Shown here: in pieces, positions 43,620 through 52,162 of the stretch | Layout of the letters: each line of letters begins with the position of its first letter | Position numbering within the stretch: the first letter of the stretch is position 1 | From: Streptomyces sp. ML-6 | GTDB lineage: Bacteria; Actinomycetota; Actinomycetes; Streptomycetales; Streptomycetaceae | Reading direction: 5' to 3' | Assembly (NCBI RefSeq): GCF_030116705.1 | Contig: NZ_JAOTIK010000001.1 | Location: 6,166,501 to 6,230,500, forward strand | DNA length: 64,000 nucleotides | Translations under genes and position numbers: made by a program | The notes under the pieces: model-generated | Database searches by the model: none | What the model saw: only the letters and a program-made list of their open reading frames with translations | Told to the model about the DNA's origin: nothing

Positions 43620-44075
43620 CTACGCCCGTACGGCCGTGAGCGCCGCCACCAGGGCCTGCGGCTCACGGGTGGACAGATAGACGTACGGAGTCGGGTCCTG
43701 CGGGTCGGTGACCTCGATCCGGACCGCCGTCGGGATGTAGCTGCGCAGCAGCATGAACGCGCGGGTGTCCGCCTTGTACGAGCGCCACGCGCGCGCCTCC
43801 TCCCCCTCCAGCACCTCGGCCTCGCCGAGCGCCGTCACCGGGATCCGCGCGTCGCCCGCCACCAGGGCGCCCCCCACCACCCGGACCCTGGCCGAGCCGT
43901 AGGAGCTGACCGCGACCGCCGTCAGGGCCGTGCCGCCCACCAGACCGGCCAGCAGCGGCACCGTGCCCAGCGGCAGCAGCATCAGGGCGCAGGCGATGCC
44001 GACCAGGAAGGCGATGAGCCACCAGGAGCGGGGCGCGGTCAGTCGTTCGTCGAAAGGCGGCGTGGAAGGCTGCAT
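43620..44075 (-). CDS. DUF3093-family membrane protein
   Basis: A 151-residue protein starting at ATG complement 44073-44075. Two adjacent membrane helices (about 17-37 and 40-57: 'WWLIAFLVGIACALMLLPLG', 'LLAGLVGGTALTAVAVSSYG') are followed by a beta-rich domain ('VRVVGGALVAGDARIPVTAL', 'DTRAFMLLRSYIPTAVRIEV', 'PYVYLSTREPQALVAAL'). It matches the actinobacterial DUF3093 family (Rv2698 equivalent), always near dut. Function unknown. It is divergent from the thioesterase gene. Confidence 0.9.
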   Translation of the reverse strand: MQPSTPPFDERLTAPRSWWLIAFLVGIACALMLLPLGTVPLLAGLVGGTALTAVAVSSYGSARVRVVGGALVAGDARIPVTALGEAEVLEGEEARAWRSYKADTRAFMLLRSYIPTAVRIEVTDPQDPTPYVYLSTREPQALVAALTAVRA

Positions 44076-44133
44076 GGACCCAAGCTTGGCACGGTGCGAC
44101 CCGCGGGTAGCCGCGCGGGTAAGGTCTGCGCCT

Positions 44134-44718
44134 GTGAGTGGAACATCTGAGGCCCTGAAGCCCCCGGCCGACGCGGTGAAACCGGTCCGGCACCCCGAAG
44201 CCCCGGCCCCGGGCGAGCTTCTCGGCGCGCACTACGAACACTGTTTCGGCTGCGGGGAAGGGCAGCCGCACGGGCTGCACCTCCAGACGCGGGCCGGTGA
44301 CGGCGTCCGCGTCACCGCCGAGTTCACCGTCCGGGCCGCCCACCAGGGCGCCCCGGGCCTGGCGCACGGCGGCATCCTGGCCACCGCGCTGGACGAGACG
44401 CTCGGCTCGCTGAACTGGCTGCTCCGGGTGATCGCCGTGACCGGCCGGCTGGAGACCGACTTCGTGAGCCCGGTGCCGGTGGACACCGTGCTGCACCTCG
44501 ACGCCGAGGTCGTCGCGGTGCACGGCCGGAAGATCTACTCGCGGGCGACCGGCCGGATCGGCGGCCCGGACGGGCCCGTGGCGGTCCGGGCCCAGGCCCT
44601 CTTCATCGAGGTCAAGGTCGACCACTTCATCGAGAACGGCCGCCCGGAGGAGATCCGGGCCGCGATGGCCGACCCCGACCAGGTCAAGCGCGCCCGTGCG
44701 TTCGAGGTGAACCCCTGA
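44134..44718 (+). CDS. PaaI/hotdog-fold thioesterase family protein
   Basis: A 194-residue hotdog protein. GTG 44134 follows TAAGGT (44120-44125) and has no ribosome-binding site: probable leaderless start. The core begins '[18 protein letters not shown]', with '[20 protein letters not shown]' supplying the catalytic/CoA-binding loop of the 4HBT family. Acts on acyl-CoA or similar thioesters; substrate unknown. Its stop overlaps the dut ATG by one base (ATGA-type coupling). Confidence 0.9.
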   Translation: MSGTSEALKPPADAVKPVRHPEAPAPGELLGAHYEHCFGCGEGQPHGLHLQTRAGDGVRVTAEFTVRAAHQGAPGLAHGGILATALDETLGSLNWLLRVIAVTGRLETDFVSPVPVDTVLHLDAEVVAVHGRKIYSRATGRIGGPDGPVAVRAQALFIEVKVDHFIENGRPEEIRAAMADPDQVKRARAFEVNP

Positions 44719-45251
44719 TGCGCCACCCCGTGGACGTACTGATCCGCCGGATCGACCCGGAGGTGCCGATTCCGGCCTACGGCCACCCGGGCGACGCCGG
44801 GGTCGATCTGGTGACCACCGAGGCCGTCGAGCTCGCTCCGGGCGAGCGGGCGGTGCTGCCCACCGGTGTGGCGATCGCGCTGCCCGACGGGTACGCCGCG
44901 TTCGTGCACCCGCGCTCCGGCCTCGCCGCCCGCTGCGGAGTCGCCCTGGTGAATGCCCCGGGGACGGTTGACGCCGGGTACCGTGGAGAGATCAGGGTGA
45001 TCGTCATCAATCTCGACCCGCGTGAGCCCGTGCGGTTCGACCGGTTCGACCGGATTGCCCAACTGGTTGTCCAGCAGGTCGAGAAGGTGCGCTTCCACGA
45101 GGTGGCGGAGCTGCCCGGCTCGGCTCGCGGCGACGGGGGCTTCGGATCCACCGGAGGACATGCTTCCGGTGATGTCGGTGGTGTCAGGGACGGGATCACC
45201 CAGGGCGGGAACAGCTACGCTTCGGTCGTACCCGACCGGGAAGGACAGTGA
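44718..45251 (+). CDS. dut: Deoxyuridine 5'-triphosphate nucleotidohydrolase (dUTPase)
   Basis: Hydrolyses dUTP to dUMP, keeping uracil out of DNA and feeding dTMP synthesis; works as a trimer. The five motifs are visible: 'GDAGVDL' (I), 'PRSGLA' (II, about 66-71), '[14 protein letters not shown]' (III), 'RIAQLVVQ' (IV) and '[12 protein letters not shown]' (V). 177 residues, about 25 longer at the C-terminus than typical bacterial dUTPases, the tail being low-complexity. ATG 44718 overlaps the thioesterase stop. Confidence 0.96.
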   Translation: MRHPVDVLIRRIDPEVPIPAYGHPGDAGVDLVTTEAVELAPGERAVLPTGVAIALPDGYAAFVHPRSGLAARCGVALVNAPGTVDAGYRGEIRVIVINLDPREPVRFDRFDRIAQLVVQQVEKVRFHEVAELPGSARGDGGFGSTGGHASGDVGGVRDGITQGGNSYASVVPDREGQ

Positions 45252-45252
45252 C

Positions 45253-46026
45253 GTGTTCGGACGTCGCAAGAAGAGTGGTTCCGCCGAGGACGTGGCGGAC
45301 GAAGCGCGCGGGGCCGAGCAGGTCGTCGACGAGCTCGATGACGCGGACGGGGCCGACAGCGGCCCGCGGCGGGTGAATCTCCCGCCGGCACCGCGGCCGG
45401 ACGGGCCGTGGGACGTCTCCGAGGTCTCCCAGCCCGGCGAGGGCCGGGTGGACCTGGGCGGCATCTTCGTGCCCGGCGTCGAGGGCATGGAGCTGCGCGT
45501 CGAGGTGGCCGGTGACGCGATCGTCGCCGCGACCGTGGTGCTGCGCGACAGCGCCATTCAGCTGCAGGCCTTCGCCGCCCCCAAGAAGGAGGGCATCTGG
45601 GGCGAGGTCCGTGAGGAGATCGCCACCGGCATCACCCAGCAGGGCGGGATCATCGACGAGGTCGAGGGTCCGCTGGGCTGGGAGCTGCGTGCCCAGGTGC
45701 CCGTGCAGCTCCCGGACGGCACGAACGGCGTGCAGCTGGTGCGGTTCGTCGGTGTCGACGGACCCCGCTGGTTCCTGCGCGGGGTGATCTCCGGCCAGGG
45801 CGCCGTCCAGCCGGAGGCCGCCGGGCTGCTGGAGACGATCTTCCGGGACACCGTGGTCGTCCGTGGCGAGGGCCCCATGGCGCCGCGCGACCCGATCGTC
45901 CTCAAGCTGCCCAACGACGCCCAGATGGTGCCCGAGGGCGTCCAGCAGGAGAACCAGGAGGGCTCCAGGTTCTCCGGTGACATGGGCCGGCTCCAGCGCG
46001 GCCCCGAGATCACCGAGGTGCGCTGA
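45253..46026 (+). CDS. DUF3710-family conserved protein
   Basis: A 257-residue cytoplasmic protein starting at GTG 45253, one base after the dut stop (ribosome-binding site GGAAGGA 45239-45245 inside dut). An acidic N-terminus is followed by the conserved region 'PWDVSEVSQPGEGRVDLGGI', 'AIQLQAFAAPKKEGIWGEVR' and 'VRFVGVDGPRWFLRGVISGQ'. It is the Rv2696c family, always just downstream of dut in Actinobacteria. Function unknown. Confidence 0.92.
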   Translation: MFGRRKKSGSAEDVADEARGAEQVVDELDDADGADSGPRRVNLPPAPRPDGPWDVSEVSQPGEGRVDLGGIFVPGVEGMELRVEVAGDAIVAATVVLRDSAIQLQAFAAPKKEGIWGEVREEIATGITQQGGIIDEVEGPLGWELRAQVPVQLPDGTNGVQLVRFVGVDGPRWFLRGVISGQGAVQPEAAGLLETIFRDTVVVRGEGPMAPRDPIVLKLPNDAQMVPEGVQQENQEGSRFSGDMGRLQRGPEITEVR

Positions 46027-46056
46027 GCAGGGCCGGGCAACCGCCCGGCACGGCTT

Positions 46057-46102
46057 CGGCCGGTGGGCCGCACCCCTTCCGAGGGGTGCGGCCCACCGGC
46101 CG
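46057..46102 (+). terminator. Terminator of the dut operon
   Basis: Perfect 21-bp stem (46057-46077 with 46082-46102), TCCG loop, 31 bases after the DUF3710 stop. Confidence 0.9.
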
Positions 46103-46134
46103 TTCTGCGTCCGGGAGCGGAGTCCGGCGGCGCA

Positions 46135-46203
46135 CGGAAGGCGTACGGACGGAAGGCGTACGGGAGGCGCGCGTATGGGGCGCGTATCGGCCACGTATGC
46201 GCG
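46135..46203 (+). promoter_or_regulatory. Direct-repeat array upstream of the kdp operon
   Basis: CGGAAGGCGTACGG occurs at 46135-46148 and 46150-46163 (15-base period). GCGTAT, GCGTAT and ACGTAT then start at 46171, 46182 and 46193, an exact 11-base period. Three 11-base direct repeats are the usual binding pattern of OmpR/PhoB-family regulators, so KdpE is a natural candidate. No test was possible. Confidence 0.5.
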
Positions 46204-46317
46204 CCGTCAAAGGCCCGCCGTTCCCCGTAAGGAAGCCATCAACGCAGGCCAGGACGGCTGTGGCGGGAGGTTTGCTCAAGAGGTCCGAGAAATCCGTACC
46301 TCATCTAGGAGCACACG

Positions 46318-46401
46318 ATGGCCGATGTGGCCTTCGTCGTCACCACGATCGCGGTGTTCGCGCTGGTGGCTCTGGTCGCCAAGGGGGTGGCCAGGCTGTG
46401 A
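46318..46401 (+). CDS. 27-residue single-helix membrane peptide upstream of KdpF
   Basis: A very short ORF (MADVAFVVTTIAV, then hydrophobic residues ending LVAKGVARL) starting at ATG 46318 with TAGGAG nine bases upstream. It consists of one membrane helix and a short basic end. Its stop overlaps the GTG of kdpF (GTGA, 46398-46401), so it is translationally coupled to the pump operon. It resembles KdpF in size and topology but lacks its GYL motif. I infer an extra small subunit or regulator of the Kdp complex. Confidence 0.7.
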   Translation: MADVAFVVTTIAVFALVALVAKGVARL

Positions 46402-46487
46402 CCGTCGAAAACGTCGTCGGCCTCGTCGTGGCCGCCGCCCTGCTGGGCTACCTCGTCCTCGCCCTTCTGTACCCGGAGAGGTTCTGA
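46398..46487 (+). CDS. kdpF: K+-transporting ATPase small subunit KdpF
   Basis: A 29-residue one-helix peptide ([20 protein letters not shown], ending ALLYPERF). It aligns with E. coli KdpF, including 'LLGYLV.AL', and has the same length. KdpF stabilises the KdpFABC complex. It starts at GTG 46398 overlapping the previous stop and ends 7 bases before kdpA. Confidence 0.88.
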   Translation: MTVENVVGLVVAAALLGYLVLALLYPERF

Positions 46488-46494
46488 GCACGAT

Positions 46495-48159
46495 ATGAGC
46501 CCCGTCCTCGCCGGTGTGCTCCAGGTCCTCGCGCTCGTCGTGGCGCTGGGACTGGCGTACCGCCCGCTCGGCGACCACATGGCCCGCGTCTACTCCTCGG
46601 AGAAGCACCTCCGCGTCGAGAAGTGGATCTACCGGACCGTCGGCGTCGACCCGAACACCCGGATGCGCTGGCCCGCGTATCTGCGGGGTGTGCTCGCCTT
46701 CTCCGTGGTGAGCGTCCTCTTCCTGTACCTGCTCCAGCGGCTCCAGGGCAGCCTGCCCGGCTCGCTCGGCTTCGTCTCGATCGACCCGGACCAGGCGTTC
46801 AACACGGCGGCTTCGTTCGTCGCGAACACCAACTGGCAGTCGTACTCCGGCGAACAGGCCATGGGCCACGTCGTGCAGACCGGCGGCCTGGCCGTGCAGA
46901 ACTTCGTCTCGGCCGCTGTCGGCACAGCCGTCGCGGTGTCCCTGGTACGGGGCTTCGCCGGGTCCCGCACCGGTGAACTCGGCAACTTCTGGGCCGACCT
47001 GGTGCGCGGCACCGTGCGGATCCTGCTGCCGATCGCCGTGGTCGGCGCCCTGGTGCTCGTCGCCTGCGGCGTGATCCAGAACTTCTCCGGCATCCACGAG
47101 GTCGGGCAGTTCACCGGCGGTTCGCAGCAGTGGAACGGCGGCGCGGTGGCCTCCCAGGAGGTCATCAAGGAGCTGGGCACGAACGGTGGCGGCTACTTCA
47201 ACGCCAACTCGTCCCACCCGTTCGAGAACCCCAACGGCCTGTCCAACCTCTTCGAGATCTTCCTGATCCTGGTCATCCCCTTCGCGCTGACCCGCACCTT
47301 CGGCCGGATGGTCGGCTCGCTCAAGCAGGGCTACGCGATCCTCGGCACCATGGCCACCATCTGGGTCGGTTTCACGGCGCTGATGATGTGGACGGAGTTC
47401 TCCCACAACGGGCCCGCGTTCGATATCGCCGGCGGGGCGATGGAGGGCAAGGAGACCCGGTTCGGGATCGCCGGCTCGTCGATCTTCGCCGTGACCACCA
47501 CACTCACCTCCACCGGCGCGGTGAACTCCTTCCACTCCTCGTACACCGGCCTCGGCGGCGGCATCACCATGCTCGGGATGCAGCTGGGCGAGATCGCGCC
47601 CGGCGGGGTCGGCTCCGGCCTCTACGGAATGCTGGTCATGGCGGTCATCGCCGTGTTCATCGCCGGACTGATGGTCGGCCGCACGCCCGAGTACCTCGGC
47701 AAGAAGATCGGCACCCGCGAGATCAAGCTCGCCGCCTGCTACCTCCTGATCACCCCGGCACTGGTGCTCTGCTTCACCGCCGCGGCGATGGCGCTGCCCA
47801 CCCCGCCCCACTCGATGCTGAACTCCGGCGCGCACGGGTTCTCCGAGGTGCTCTACGCCTACACCTCGGGCGCGAACAACAACGGTTCCGCGTTCGCCGG
47901 GCTGAACGCGGACACGCAGTGGTTCAACACCTCGATCGGCCTCGCGATGCTGCTCGGCCGGTTCCTGCCGATGGTGTTCGTCCTCGCGCTGGCCGGCTCG
48001 CTCGCCGAGCAGAAGCCCGTGCCGGTCACCCCGGGAACCCTGGGCACGCACCGGCCGCTGTTCAGCGGCCTGCTGGCCGGAACGATCCTGATCATCACCG
48101 GTCTCACCTACTTCCCGGCGCTCGCACTGGGACCGCTCGCCGAAGGGCTGGCGTCATGA
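46495..48159 (+). CDS. kdpA: K+-transporting ATPase subunit KdpA
   Basis: Channel-like K+-binding subunit of the Kdp pump, 554 residues, about ten membrane helices. ATG 46495. The selectivity-loop regions are visible: '[19 protein letters not shown]', '[20 protein letters not shown]', '[20 protein letters not shown]' and '[19 protein letters not shown]'. It overlaps kdpB by 4 bases (ATGA). The complex takes up K+ with high affinity when external K+ is scarce. Confidence 0.96.
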   Translation: MSPVLAGVLQVLALVVALGLAYRPLGDHMARVYSSEKHLRVEKWIYRTVGVDPNTRMRWPAYLRGVLAFSVVSVLFLYLLQRLQGSLPGSLGFVSIDPDQAFNTAASFVANTNWQSYSGEQAMGHVVQTGGLAVQNFVSAAVGTAVAVSLVRGFAGSRTGELGNFWADLVRGTVRILLPIAVVGALVLVACGVIQNFSGIHEVGQFTGGSQQWNGGAVASQEVIKELGTNGGGYFNANSSHPFENPNGLSNLFEIFLILVIPFALTRTFGRMVGSLKQGYAILGTMATIWVGFTALMMWTEFSHNGPAFDIAGGAMEGKETRFGIAGSSIFAVTTTLTSTGAVNSFHSSYTGLGGGITMLGMQLGEIAPGGVGSGLYGMLVMAVIAVFIAGLMVGRTPEYLGKKIGTREIKLAACYLLITPALVLCFTAAAMALPTPPHSMLNSGAHGFSEVLYAYTSGANNNGSAFAGLNADTQWFNTSIGLAMLLGRFLPMVFVLALAGSLAEQKPVPVTPGTLGTHRPLFSGLLAGTILIITGLTYFPALALGPLAEGLAS

Positions 48160-50282
48160 CCACTCGTACGGAACAGGAGGACCCGGTGTCCACCGTCACC
48201 CCCACCCGGGCACCGCACCGGGAAGCGCCCGCGGAGCAGCGGGGCGAAGGACGCGTCGGCGGGGGCCTGTTCGACCCCGCGCAGCTGGTCCGGTCCCTGC
48301 CCGACGCCGTGCGCAAGCTCGACCCCCGGGTGATGGCCAAGTCCCCGGTGATGTTCGTGGTGCTGGTCGGTTCGGTGTTCACGACCGTACTGGCGTGCCT
48401 GGAGCCGGGGGAGTGGTTCGGCTGGGCGATCGCGGTCTGGCTGTGGCTGACCACGATCTTCGCCAACCTGGCGGAGGCGGTCGCCGAGGGACGCGGCAAG
48501 GCGCAGGCCGACACGCTGCGCAGGGCCAGGACCGACACCGTCGCACGGCGGCTGACCGGCGGGAACGAGGAGCGGGTGCCCGGCACCGAGCTGCGCATCG
48601 GTGACCTGGTGGTCTGCGAGGCCGGTGACATCATCCCGGGCGACGGAGACGTCGTCGAGGGCGTCGCGAGCGTGGACGAGTCGGCGATCACCGGCGAGTC
48701 CGCCCCGGTCATCCGGGAGTCCGGCGGCGACCGCAGCGCCGTCACCGGGGGCACGAAGGTGCTCTCCGACCGCATCGTCGTCAGGATCACCACCAGGCCC
48801 GGCGAGACCTTCATCGACCGGATGATCGCCCTGGTCGAGGGCGCCGCCCGGCAGAAGACGCCCAACGAGATCGCGCTGAACATCCTTCTCGCGTCCCTCA
48901 CCGTCGTCTTCCTGCTCGCCGTCGTCACCCTCCAGCCCTTCGCGGTGTACGCCGGGCAGGAACAGTCGATGATCGTGCTGACCGCGCTGCTGGTCTGCCT
49001 GATCCCGACCACCATCGGCGCGCTGCTCTCCGCCATCGGCATCGCCGGCATGGACCGCCTCGTGCAGCGCAACGTCCTCGCCATGTCGGGGCGTGCCGTC
49101 GAGGCCGCCGGGGACGTGTCGACGCTGCTGCTCGACAAGACCGGCACCATCACGCTCGGCAACCGGCAGGCCGCCGAGTTCGTACCCGTGAAGGGCACGA
49201 CCGCGGCCGAACTGGCCGACGCCGCCCAACTGTCGTCGCTCGCCGACGAGACGCCGGAGGGCCGCTCGATCGTCGTGCTCGCCAAGGAGAAGTACGGACT
49301 GCGCGAACGTCACCAGGGCGAACTGTCCGGCGCCGAATGGGTGGCCTTCACCGCCCAGACCCGGATGTCCGGCGTCGACGTGGACGGACGCAGGGTCCGC
49401 AAGGGAGCGACCGGCTCGGTCGTCGCCTGGGTCGGGGAACGCGGCGGCACCGTCACGCGGGAGGCGCAGGCGCTCACCGACACGATCTCCGCAGCGGGCG
49501 GCACACCGCTGCTGGTGGCCGTGGAGGACGAGCACGGCGCCCGGGTCCTCGGCGTCATCCACCTCAAGGACGTCGTCAAGGAGGGCATGCGGGAACGATT
49601 CGCCGAGCTGCGCCGGATGGGCATCAGGACGGTCATGATCACGGGTGACAACCCGCTGACCGCCAAGGCCATCGCCGAGGAGGCCGGCGTCGACGACTTC
49701 CTCGCCGAGGCCACGCCCGAGGACAAGATGGCCCTCATCAAGCGTGAACAGGCGGGCGGCAAGCTCGTCGCCATGACCGGCGACGGCACCAACGACGCCC
49801 CCGCGCTCGCCCAGGCGGACGTCGGGGTGGCCATGAACACCGGCACCTCGGCCGCCAAGGAGGCCGGGAACATGGTGGACCTGGACTCCAACCCCACCAA
49901 GCTGATCGAGATCGTCGAGATCGGCAAGCAACTGCTCATCACCCGGGGCGCGCTGACGACCTTCTCCATCGCCAACGACGTCGCGAAGTACTTCGCGATC
50001 ATCCCCGCGATGTTCGCCGTGGTGTACCCGGGCCTGGACAAGCTCAACATCATGCAGCTGTCCTCGCCCCAGTCCGCGATCCTCTCGGCGGTGATCTTCA
50101 ACGCGCTGATCATCGTCGCCCTGGTGCCGCTCGCCCTGAAGGGCGTGCGCTACCGGCCCAGCGGTGCCGACTCGATGCTCCGGCGCAACCTGGGGATCTA
50201 CGGACTCGGCGGCCTGGTCGCCCCGTTCATCGGGATCAAGATCATCGACATGGTCATCTCGCTCGTACCCGGGCTGAACTGA
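48156..50282 (+). CDS. kdpB: K+-transporting P-type ATPase subunit KdpB
   Basis: Energising subunit, a type IA P-type ATPase of 708 residues. ATG 48156 lies in an ATGA overlap with kdpA; a GTG at 48186 has a very good AGGAGG five bases upstream and may be the main start. Actuator motif 'TGES' at 179-182; phosphorylated Asp327 in '[13 protein letters not shown]'; nucleotide-binding 'KGAT'; hinge '[18 protein letters not shown]'. Membrane helices '[16 protein letters not shown]' and '[20 protein letters not shown]' carry the ion-relay residues. Confidence 0.96.
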   Translation: MTTRTEQEDPVSTVTPTRAPHREAPAEQRGEGRVGGGLFDPAQLVRSLPDAVRKLDPRVMAKSPVMFVVLVGSVFTTVLACLEPGEWFGWAIAVWLWLTTIFANLAEAVAEGRGKAQADTLRRARTDTVARRLTGGNEERVPGTELRIGDLVVCEAGDIIPGDGDVVEGVASVDESAITGESAPVIRESGGDRSAVTGGTKVLSDRIVVRITTRPGETFIDRMIALVEGAARQKTPNEIALNILLASLTVVFLLAVVTLQPFAVYAGQEQSMIVLTALLVCLIPTTIGALLSAIGIAGMDRLVQRNVLAMSGRAVEAAGDVSTLLLDKTGTITLGNRQAAEFVPVKGTTAAELADAAQLSSLADETPEGRSIVVLAKEKYGLRERHQGELSGAEWVAFTAQTRMSGVDVDGRRVRKGATGSVVAWVGERGGTVTREAQALTDTISAAGGTPLLVAVEDEHGARVLGVIHLKDVVKEGMRERFAELRRMGIRTVMITGDNPLTAKAIAEEAGVDDFLAEATPEDKMALIKREQAGGKLVAMTGDGTNDAPALAQADVGVAMNTGTSAAKEAGNMVDLDSNPTKLIEIVEIGKQLLITRGALTTFSIANDVAKYFAIIPAMFAVVYPGLDKLNIMQLSSPQSAILSAVIFNALIIVALVPLALKGVRYRPSGADSMLRRNLGIYGLGGLVAPFIGIKIIDMVISLVPGLN

Positions 50283-50304
50283 ACTGAGGAATCGGCTGAC
50301 CGCC

Positions 50305-50973
50305 ATGAACAACTCCGTAGCGAACACCGCCCGGTTGCTGTGGGCCGGGCTGCGCGCCCTGCTCGTCCTCACCGTCGTCTGCGGCGTGCTCTACCCGCTC
50401 GTCGTGACGGGCGTCGCCCAGGGCGTCTTCCCCGAGAGGGCCAACGGCTCCGAGATCACCGCGAACGGCAAGGTCGTCGGCTCCGAGCTCATCGGCCAGC
50501 GTTACGACCTGCCGCTGAAGAAGGGACAGGAGACCGCGGCCCCCGACCTCAGGTGGTTCCAGCCGCGCCCCTCCAACGGCCTGGGCACCAACAGCGTCAA
50601 CACCCGGTACGAGCTGATCCTCTCCGGCGCGACCAACCGTTCCGGCGACAGCGAGGAGCTCGTCGACCAGGTCACCGCCGCCAAGGCCGCCGTCGTGAAG
50701 GACAACTCCGTACCCGGCCACCCGGTCGACCCCGCCGATGTGCCGGCCGACGCCGTCACCTCCTCGGGCTCCGGCCTCGACCCGGACATCTCCCCGCAGT
50801 ACGCACGGCTCCAGGTGCGCCGGGTGGCCGAGCGCAACCATCTGCCCGTCGAACGGGTGGAGAAGCTCGTCGAGCAGCACACCGACGGCCGGATTCTCGG
50901 CTTCGTCGGGGAGCCGAGGGTCAATGTCCTCCGGCTCAACATCGCCCTCGAACAGCTGGTGAACGGGGGCTGA
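50305..50973 (+). CDS. kdpC: K+-transporting ATPase subunit KdpC
   Basis: Single-span subunit of the Kdp complex, 222 residues, thought to raise ATP affinity of KdpB. ATG 50305; GAGGA at 50286-50290 is rather distant. One N-terminal membrane helix (about 14-34, 'ALLVLTVVCGVLYPLVVTGV') and a periplasm-side domain with 'WFQPRPSN', 'SGSGLDPDISPQYARLQVRR' and 'LGFVGEPRVNVLRLNIAL'. Last gene of the kdpFABC unit. Confidence 0.95.
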   Translation: MNNSVANTARLLWAGLRALLVLTVVCGVLYPLVVTGVAQGVFPERANGSEITANGKVVGSELIGQRYDLPLKKGQETAAPDLRWFQPRPSNGLGTNSVNTRYELILSGATNRSGDSEELVDQVTAAKAAVVKDNSVPGHPVDPADVPADAVTSSGSGLDPDISPQYARLQVRRVAERNHLPVERVEKLVEQHTDGRILGFVGEPRVNVLRLNIALEQLVNGG

Positions 50974-50989
50974 GGACGCGTACGCAGCG

Positions 50990-51015
50990 GGGCGCGGAGA
51001 CGAACGCCCGCGCCC
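50990..51015 (+). terminator. Possible terminator after kdpC
   Basis: Eight-bp stem (50990-50997 with 51008-51015) with a 10-base loop, 17 bases after the kdpC stop. Confidence 0.45.
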
Positions 51016-51175
51016 TGTCCGCCCGTTCACCGACCCACGCGGTACCCGCCCGTACCGGGCCGGCCGGCCGGGAAACCGGCGGCGGACCGTGCCGTTCACC
51101 GCCCCGGCGATTGTCCGGCCCGCGCCCATTGCACATACTGGCGGCCCACGGGATCTCGCACGCACCGGGAGAGAC

Positions 51176-51922
51176 ATGACCGAGACCAACGGCCGGACGG
51201 GTACGGACGGACAGGGCGGCACCGCCCTCGCCGAGGGGCCGGCCGGCGGGCCCATGATCCGGGTCGAGGACCTGCACCGCTCGTACGGCTCCGGCGCCGC
51301 GGCCGTCCATGCGTTGCGCGGAGTCTCCTTCGAGGTGCCGCGCGGGGAACTCGTCGCGCTCAAGGGACGCTCGGGCTCCGGCAAGACCACCCTGCTCAAC
51401 CTGCTCGGCGGGCTCGACCGCCCGGACAGCGGCCGGATCACCATCGACGGCACGGACCTCGCCGAACTCGGCGAGGACGGGCTGCTGGAACTGCGCCGGG
51501 ACCGGATCGGCTTCGTCTTCCAGTCGTTCGGCCTGATCCCGATCCTGACCGCGGCGGAGAACGTCGGCGTGCCCCTGCGGCTGCGCAAGGCGGACCCGCG
51601 CGAGCGCGAGGAGCGGGTGGCGCTGCTCCTCTCCCTGGTCGGCCTCGCCGACCACACGGCCCAGCGCCCCGGCGAGCTCTCCGGCGGCCAGCGCCAGCGC
51701 GTCGCGATCGCGCGGGCACTCGCCAACCGGCCCGCGCTGCTGATCGCGGACGAGCCGACCGGCCAGCTCGACGCGGAGACCGGACTCGCGGTGATGGAGC
51801 TGCTGCGTGCGGTGGTGCGGAGCGAGGGCGTCAGCGCCCTGGTGGCGACCCACGACACCCAGCTGCTGGGGCTGGCGGACCGGGTGCTGGAGCTGAGCGA
51901 CGGGCACATCGTCGAGAACTGA
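51176..51922 (+). CDS. ABC transporter ATP-binding protein (LolD/MacB-like)
   Basis: A 248-residue ATPase; ATG 51176 four bases after GGGAG. Walker A 'GRSGSGKTTLLNLLGG', signature 'LSGGQRQRVAIARALA', Walker B 'ALLIADEPTGQLD', switch His in 'LVATHDTQ'. The 'LRGVSFEVPRGE' opening and 'FQSFGLIPILTAAENV' place it with ATPases that serve FtsX-like permeases. No permease gene is adjacent: kdpC lies upstream and kdpD downstream. It may work with a distant permease, or the permease gene may have been lost. Confidence 0.9.
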   Translation: MTETNGRTGTDGQGGTALAEGPAGGPMIRVEDLHRSYGSGAAAVHALRGVSFEVPRGELVALKGRSGSGKTTLLNLLGGLDRPDSGRITIDGTDLAELGEDGLLELRRDRIGFVFQSFGLIPILTAAENVGVPLRLRKADPREREERVALLLSLVGLADHTAQRPGELSGGQRQRVAIARALANRPALLIADEPTGQLDAETGLAVMELLRAVVRSEGVSALVATHDTQLLGLADRVLELSDGHIVEN

Positions 51923-52104
51923 GCGACGGGCCCGTCATCGAGTGCGCCCGACGGGGTGGGTACGGAGGGACGAGGACGGTACGGCAGGGACGGGGCGTTC
52001 CCGGCACGGCGGGACGACCCCGTCGGCCGGGCCAGGGCGTCAGAATCCTGTCAATTCGGTCCCCCGCCCCGCCCCCGCGTCCCCTTCGCCGGGAATCCTC
52101 GGGG

Positions 52105-52156
52105 TAGCGTCGAAGCGACTGCCTGACCGGACGCAGTCGCTCGCGCAGAAGACAAT
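52105..52156 (+). promoter_or_regulatory. kdpD promoter region with inverted repeat
   Basis: AGCGACTGC-N10-GCAGTCGCT (52114-52141), perfect 9-base arms, lies between TAGCGT (52105-52110, a possible -10) and GACAAT (52151-52156, a possible -10 for a leaderless start at ATG 52163). Depending on which -10 is used the repeat is an operator or a leader hairpin. Confidence 0.5.
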
Positions 52157-52162
52157 GGGGCC

